This document shows, in pieces, positions 39,686-41,846 of a DNA stretch of 41,846 nucleotides. Origin of the DNA: Clostridiales bacterium (lineage in GTDB: Bacteria > Bacillota > Clostridia > Oscillospirales > Oscillospiraceae); NCBI GenBank assembly GCA_022772585.1, contig JALEZN010000119.1, forward strand, positions 1 through 41,846, given 5' to 3'. Position numbers and translations under genes: made by a program. Each line of letters starts with the position of its first letter. Within the stretch, counting starts at the first letter, position 1. Below the pieces are notes generated by a model that saw nothing but the letters and a program-made list of their open reading frames with translations, made no database searches and was not told the DNA's origin.

Positions 39686-40351
39686 TCAGGGCGTGAGACC
39701 GTAGAAGGACCAGTCGGGGGCAGGGGACTGCCAAATCAGCGCACCTTCCGCATCGTAGCCCGAGAGGAGAACCAGGTCGGGCTGCCGGGAGCGCCAGTTC
39801 CCTGTCATAGGCACATCGTCCAGCGGGCCAGCAGGGAACTGGAGCAGAAAGCAGCCATTTTCCGGTTGGCTGCTCTCCGTATCGAGAATCTGCCAGGTAT
39901 GGAAACCGTCGCCCTGGTCCAGAAGGGCGGGAGCCCGGGCGGCGACGCGGACGATGCGGGGATCATGGGAGACCACCGCCAGGACATGACCAAAGTCCTC
40001 GTCCAGCAGGAGAGGGGCCAGGGGAAGGTCCAGGTCCTCGAAAACAAAGCCCATGGCGCCGCCGTCCGACTGCCAGAGGGGACCGGAGCGGCCCACGCCG
40101 CCCCAGGCGAGCAGTCCGCCCGAGCGGGCCACATAGTAACGGGACCAGAAGGCCCCCTCCGGCTGGGCGGTGAGGAGGATCTCTCCGGGGCCGTAGAAGT
40201 ACCGCCGCTCCAGGGCGCGGTAGGCCTGCAGGCCGGTAAAACAGGGAAAGTCCAGCAGCGCATAGGCCAGAAGCAGTGCCAGCAGGGCCAGCGGGAGGTC
40301 CCGGCGGAGGGCCTGCCGCCAGCTGAGAGGCGGATGGAGCTGCTTTTTCAC
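39686..40351 (-). CDS. Membrane-anchored hypothetical protein of PadR operon
   Basis: A 221-residue protein with a GTG start (40351) overlapping the upstream stop as GTGA; AAAGGAGGGG lies eight bases upstream. One membrane helix near residues 18-38 (LPLALLALLLAYALLDF) follows a basic N-terminus, and the rest is extracellular-looking beta-rich sequence (YYVARSGGLLAWGGVG, then VLAVVSHDPRIVRVAAR). I do not recognise a family. It is the third gene of a PadR-controlled unit, with a HAAS-type membrane protein before it. Likely an envelope protein with a regulatory or stress role. Confidence 0.7.
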   Translation of the reverse strand: MKKQLHPPLSWRQALRRDLPLALLALLLAYALLDFPCFTGLQAYRALERRYFYGPGEILLTAQPEGAFWSRYYVARSGGLLAWGGVGRSGPLWQSDGGAMGFVFEDLDLPLAPLLLDEDFGHVLAVVSHDPRIVRVAARAPALLDQGDGFHTWQILDTESSQPENGCFLLQFPAGPLDDVPMTGNWRSRQPDLVLLSGYDAEGALIWQSPAPDWSFYGLTP

Positions 40352-41124
40352 GGGGCGACCCCTCCTTTCAGGTCCAGGGGGAAGGATACCCGGTAGCCGC
40401 CCCGGTCATAGAACAGGGTGAGAGTGGAGGCCTCCGCCGGGATGGAGCGGACCTCCACCAGGCAGACAGTGGAGAAAAGGGAGGAGGGGGCGGAGGAAAC
40501 GTCCATCTCCCAGAACGCCGGGTAGTCGGGATACCAGCCCCCGTAGCGGTTTCCCAGGTCGTCCTCCCCCGCCAGAGAACGGAGGAACGCCGGGGTACGC
40601 TGCCAGGGGGAGTGCTGCACGCGGAGGAGCAGGGACAGGGTGCGGTCCTCCCCGCCGGAGAGGACCGCCCGCTCCGCCGTAAGGGTATAGCCCCCGGCAG
40701 AGAGGACCGGGCCGGGAGACCAGTCGGCCAGGGCGGAGAGGGCCTCTGTCCCGATCTGACCCTCCAGATGCTGGATGGCTGCGGCGCGCTGGCGGTGTTC
40801 TTCCAGCGCGGCGCCGGCCCGGCCGGCAGCCAGAAGGAGCAGAAGGACCACAATGAGCAGCAGTGCCCGGTGGAGCCAGAGCCGCAGACAGCCCCAGAAA
40901 GGGGAATAGAGAGCGTCCATGGCCCGGCCCAGCTCTCCGGCGTCCCCCATGGCCAGGATGGCCTGCTCCTCCGCCTCCTCCGGAGAGAGGCCACGGTCCA
41001 TCAGGGCGGCGGCGTGGTCCTCCATGTGGGCGGTGAGCTCGGCGGAGATGGCGGCGCGGGCGGGCTTGAAGCGCACATGGGCGCACACCCGGCTGCAGAA
41101 TTCCTCATAAGCAGGAATGGGCAT
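40348..41124 (-). CDS. Permease-prefix/HAAS-type membrane protein
   Basis: A 258-residue protein. The N-terminal part (about 1-80) is a helical HAAS/permease-prefix-like domain (EFCSRVCAHVRFKPARAAIS, then SPEEAEEQAILAMGDAGEL), commonly found next to PadR regulators. One membrane helix follows (about 95-115, LLLIVVLLLLLAAG), then an extracytoplasmic beta-rich domain. I take ATG 41124, ten bases after the padR stop; AGGGTGG is a weak ribosome site, so coupling to padR is likely. Homologous genes behind PadR encode membrane proteins without defined substrates. Confidence 0.8.
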   Translation of the reverse strand: MPIPAYEEFCSRVCAHVRFKPARAAISAELTAHMEDHAAALMDRGLSPEEAEEQAILAMGDAGELGRAMDALYSPFWGCLRLWLHRALLLIVVLLLLLAAGRAGAALEEHRQRAAAIQHLEGQIGTEALSALADWSPGPVLSAGGYTLTAERAVLSGGEDRTLSLLLRVQHSPWQRTPAFLRSLAGEDDLGNRYGGWYPDYPAFWEMDVSSAPSSLFSTVCLVEVRSIPAEASTLTLFYDRGGYRVSFPLDLKGGVAP

Positions 41125-41134
41125 GGCGGCCACC

Positions 41135-41485
41135 CTATGCCGGGGACAGGGCACCGCCGCCCTCCGCCACGATGGCGTTGACCATTTTGCTGAAGCTCTG
41201 CCACTCCGCTTTTTTGCTGTCCAGAAGGCGCAGGCCTGTCCGGGTGATGTGGTAGTATTTGCGGGTACGGCCGGAGGGGGCCTCTTTCTCGTAGGAGCTG
41301 ACGGCCCCTTCCCGCTCCAGACCGTGGAGGATGGGGTAGAGGGTGCCCTCTTTCAGAGTAAAGGTGTGGTCGCTCTTTTCCTCCAGGGCGGCGATCATCT
41401 CGTATCCGTACTTGTCGCCGGAGGAGAGCAGGGAGAGGACCAGCAGGGTGGTGCTGCCGGAGAGCAGGTTTTTGTCGGCTTTCAT
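41135..41485 (-). CDS. PadR family transcriptional regulator
   Basis: A 116-residue winged-helix repressor of PadR subfamily 2. It begins LLSGSTTLLVLSLLSSGDKY, with YGYEMIAALEE, the recognition helix region TLKEGTLYPILHGLEREG and the wing SSYEKEAPSGRTRKYYHIT; a dimerisation helix follows. ATG 41485 is preceded by AAAGGAG. It lies just inside a large palindrome that covers its own promoter, so it is autoregulated. It leads the operon with the two membrane proteins, which are its probable targets. Confidence 0.95.
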   Translation of the reverse strand: MKADKNLLSGSTTLLVLSLLSSGDKYGYEMIAALEEKSDHTFTLKEGTLYPILHGLEREGAVSSYEKEAPSGRTRKYYHITRTGLRLLDSKKAEWQSFSKMVNAIVAEGGGALSPA

Positions 41486-41508
41486 GGACGGTCTCCTTTC
41501 TGAGATAA

Positions 41509-41553
41509 ATACCTCGAAAGTCTAGGTATAGTATACCTAGACTTTCGAGGTAT
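41509..41553. promoter_or_regulatory. PadR operator: 45-bp perfect palindrome
   Basis: Two 21-base arms (41509-41529 and 41533-41553) are perfect inverted repeats around AGT. Each arm is itself ATACCT-N9-AGGTAT, so it offers two dimer sites side by side. It covers the spacer and -10 of the padR promoter. Confidence 0.85.
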
Positions 41554-41558
41554 GTCAA
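41530..41558 (-). promoter_or_regulatory. Promoter of the padR operon
   Basis: On the minus strand, consensus TTGACA (41558-41553), 17-base spacer, TATACT (41535-41530). The spacer and -10 lie inside the palindrome, so a bound regulator would block polymerase. Confidence 0.88.
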
Positions 41559-41624
41559 GGAAAAGCCGGTTCTGCTTTATATAAAAACCAAATGGGCGGA
41601 GCGGAACATATAGATAAGAGAAAT

Positions 41625-41653
41625 TTGTAAAAATTGCATAAAAATGATACAAT
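41625..41653 (+). promoter_or_regulatory. Promoter of the last gene
   Basis: TTGTAA (41625-41630), 17 bases, TACAAT (41648-41653), about 70 bases upstream of ATG 41724, in a clearly AT-rich stretch. Confidence 0.6.
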
Positions 41654-41723
41654 CAAACAGGAAAGTTTCTCAAAAAAATACTGCCCAAACGCAGAAAAAT
41701 ATGGAAAAAGGAAGGTGCCTGAA

Positions 41724-41846
41724 ATGGCTGATTACCGCGAGATGTGGAAGAGTCTGGACATGGATCTGGAGGTGCATGACCAGCTCTGTGAGGTGCTGCC
41801 CGGCATGTTCAGCGAGGTGTATCTCTCCCAGGAGAACCGGCCCGAG
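41724..41846 (+). CDS. 2-hydroxyacyl-CoA dehydratase / double-cubane cluster reductase family protein (partial, N-terminus)
   Basis: Only 41 residues are inside the window. ATG 41724 follows GGAAGGTG. The start (MADYREMWKSLDMDLEVHD, then FSEVYLSQENRPE) resembles the N-terminus of HgdB-like 2-hydroxyacyl-CoA dehydratase/benzoyl-CoA reductase family proteins, including the double-cubane-cluster reductases of anaerobic Clostridia. These oxygen-sensitive enzymes reduce or dehydrate difficult substrates with ATP-driven electrons. The catalytic Cys ligands lie outside the window, so the assignment is provisional. Confidence 0.6.
   Translation, partial: MADYREMWKSLDMDLEVHDQLCEVLPGMFSEVYLSQENRPE

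Noticed and set aside
1..41846. CRISPR array, tRNA or rRNA genes
   Set aside because: No regularly spaced direct repeats and no cloverleaf with conserved tRNA boxes or rRNA segments were seen.

Overview
The window is GC-rich chromosomal DNA with dense operons, strong AGGAGG-type ribosome binding sites, frequent TTG/GTG starts and sigma-A type promoters. Together with an XRE-desulfoferrodoxin fusion, the start of a 2-hydroxyacyl-CoA dehydratase-type reductase, and peptide, amidohydrolase and sodium-symport functions, this suggests a strictly anaerobic, GC-rich gut member of the Clostridia (Oscillospiraceae, Flavonifractor/Intestinimonas-like). That placement is inference; no rRNA or marker gene is present.

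Layout. 1-6.4 kb: a truncated oligopeptide-binding lipoprotein (minus strand), an orphan serine recombinase with a small upstream ORF, and a DUF5058 / membrane protein / M20 amidohydrolase operon. 6.28-6.37 kb: a compact intergenic element made of three hairpins inside a terminal inverted repeat. 6.4-10.7 kb: galE (minus), a 5'-truncated polysaccharide deacetylase, and an esterase-esterase-ATP-grasp operon. 10.7-15.8 kb: two tandem secreted subtilases with copper-amine-oxidase-type and Ig-like domains (minus). 16.0-16.9 kb: two divergent small XRE regulators with clear promoters and a perfect operator-like palindrome. 17.0-23.9 kb: two STAND-type ATPases. One is a 1760-residue protein with cold-shock-like, TPR, beta-sandwich and ATPase regions. 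The other is a 508-residue ATPase with a HEPN-like C-terminus.

24.0-37.5 kb: a continuous set of phage head and contractile-tail genes with PBSX-like order: terminase, portal, protease, decoration, capsid, connectors, sheath, tube, chaperone, LysM baseplate protein, hub, spike, gp25-like, baseplate J, DUF2313 and a carbohydrate-binding tail-end protein. Integrase, replication, repressor and lysis genes, and a recognisable tape measure, are all absent. A 194-residue Gly/Glu-rich ORF occupies the tape-measure slot. The best reading is a domesticated particle-producing locus, possibly gene-transfer-agent-like, with a very short or defective tail.

37.5-41.8 kb: a one-component regulator fusing an XRE HTH to a desulfoferrodoxin-like domain, a sodium:neurotransmitter-type symporter, a PadR-controlled minus-strand operon whose promoter lies in a 45-bp palindrome, and the start of a 2-hydroxyacyl-CoA dehydratase family gene.

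The most interesting parts are the domesticated phage cluster without a tape measure, the STAND ATPase pair beside it, the redox-linked regulator behind it, and the multi-hairpin element near 6.3 kb.
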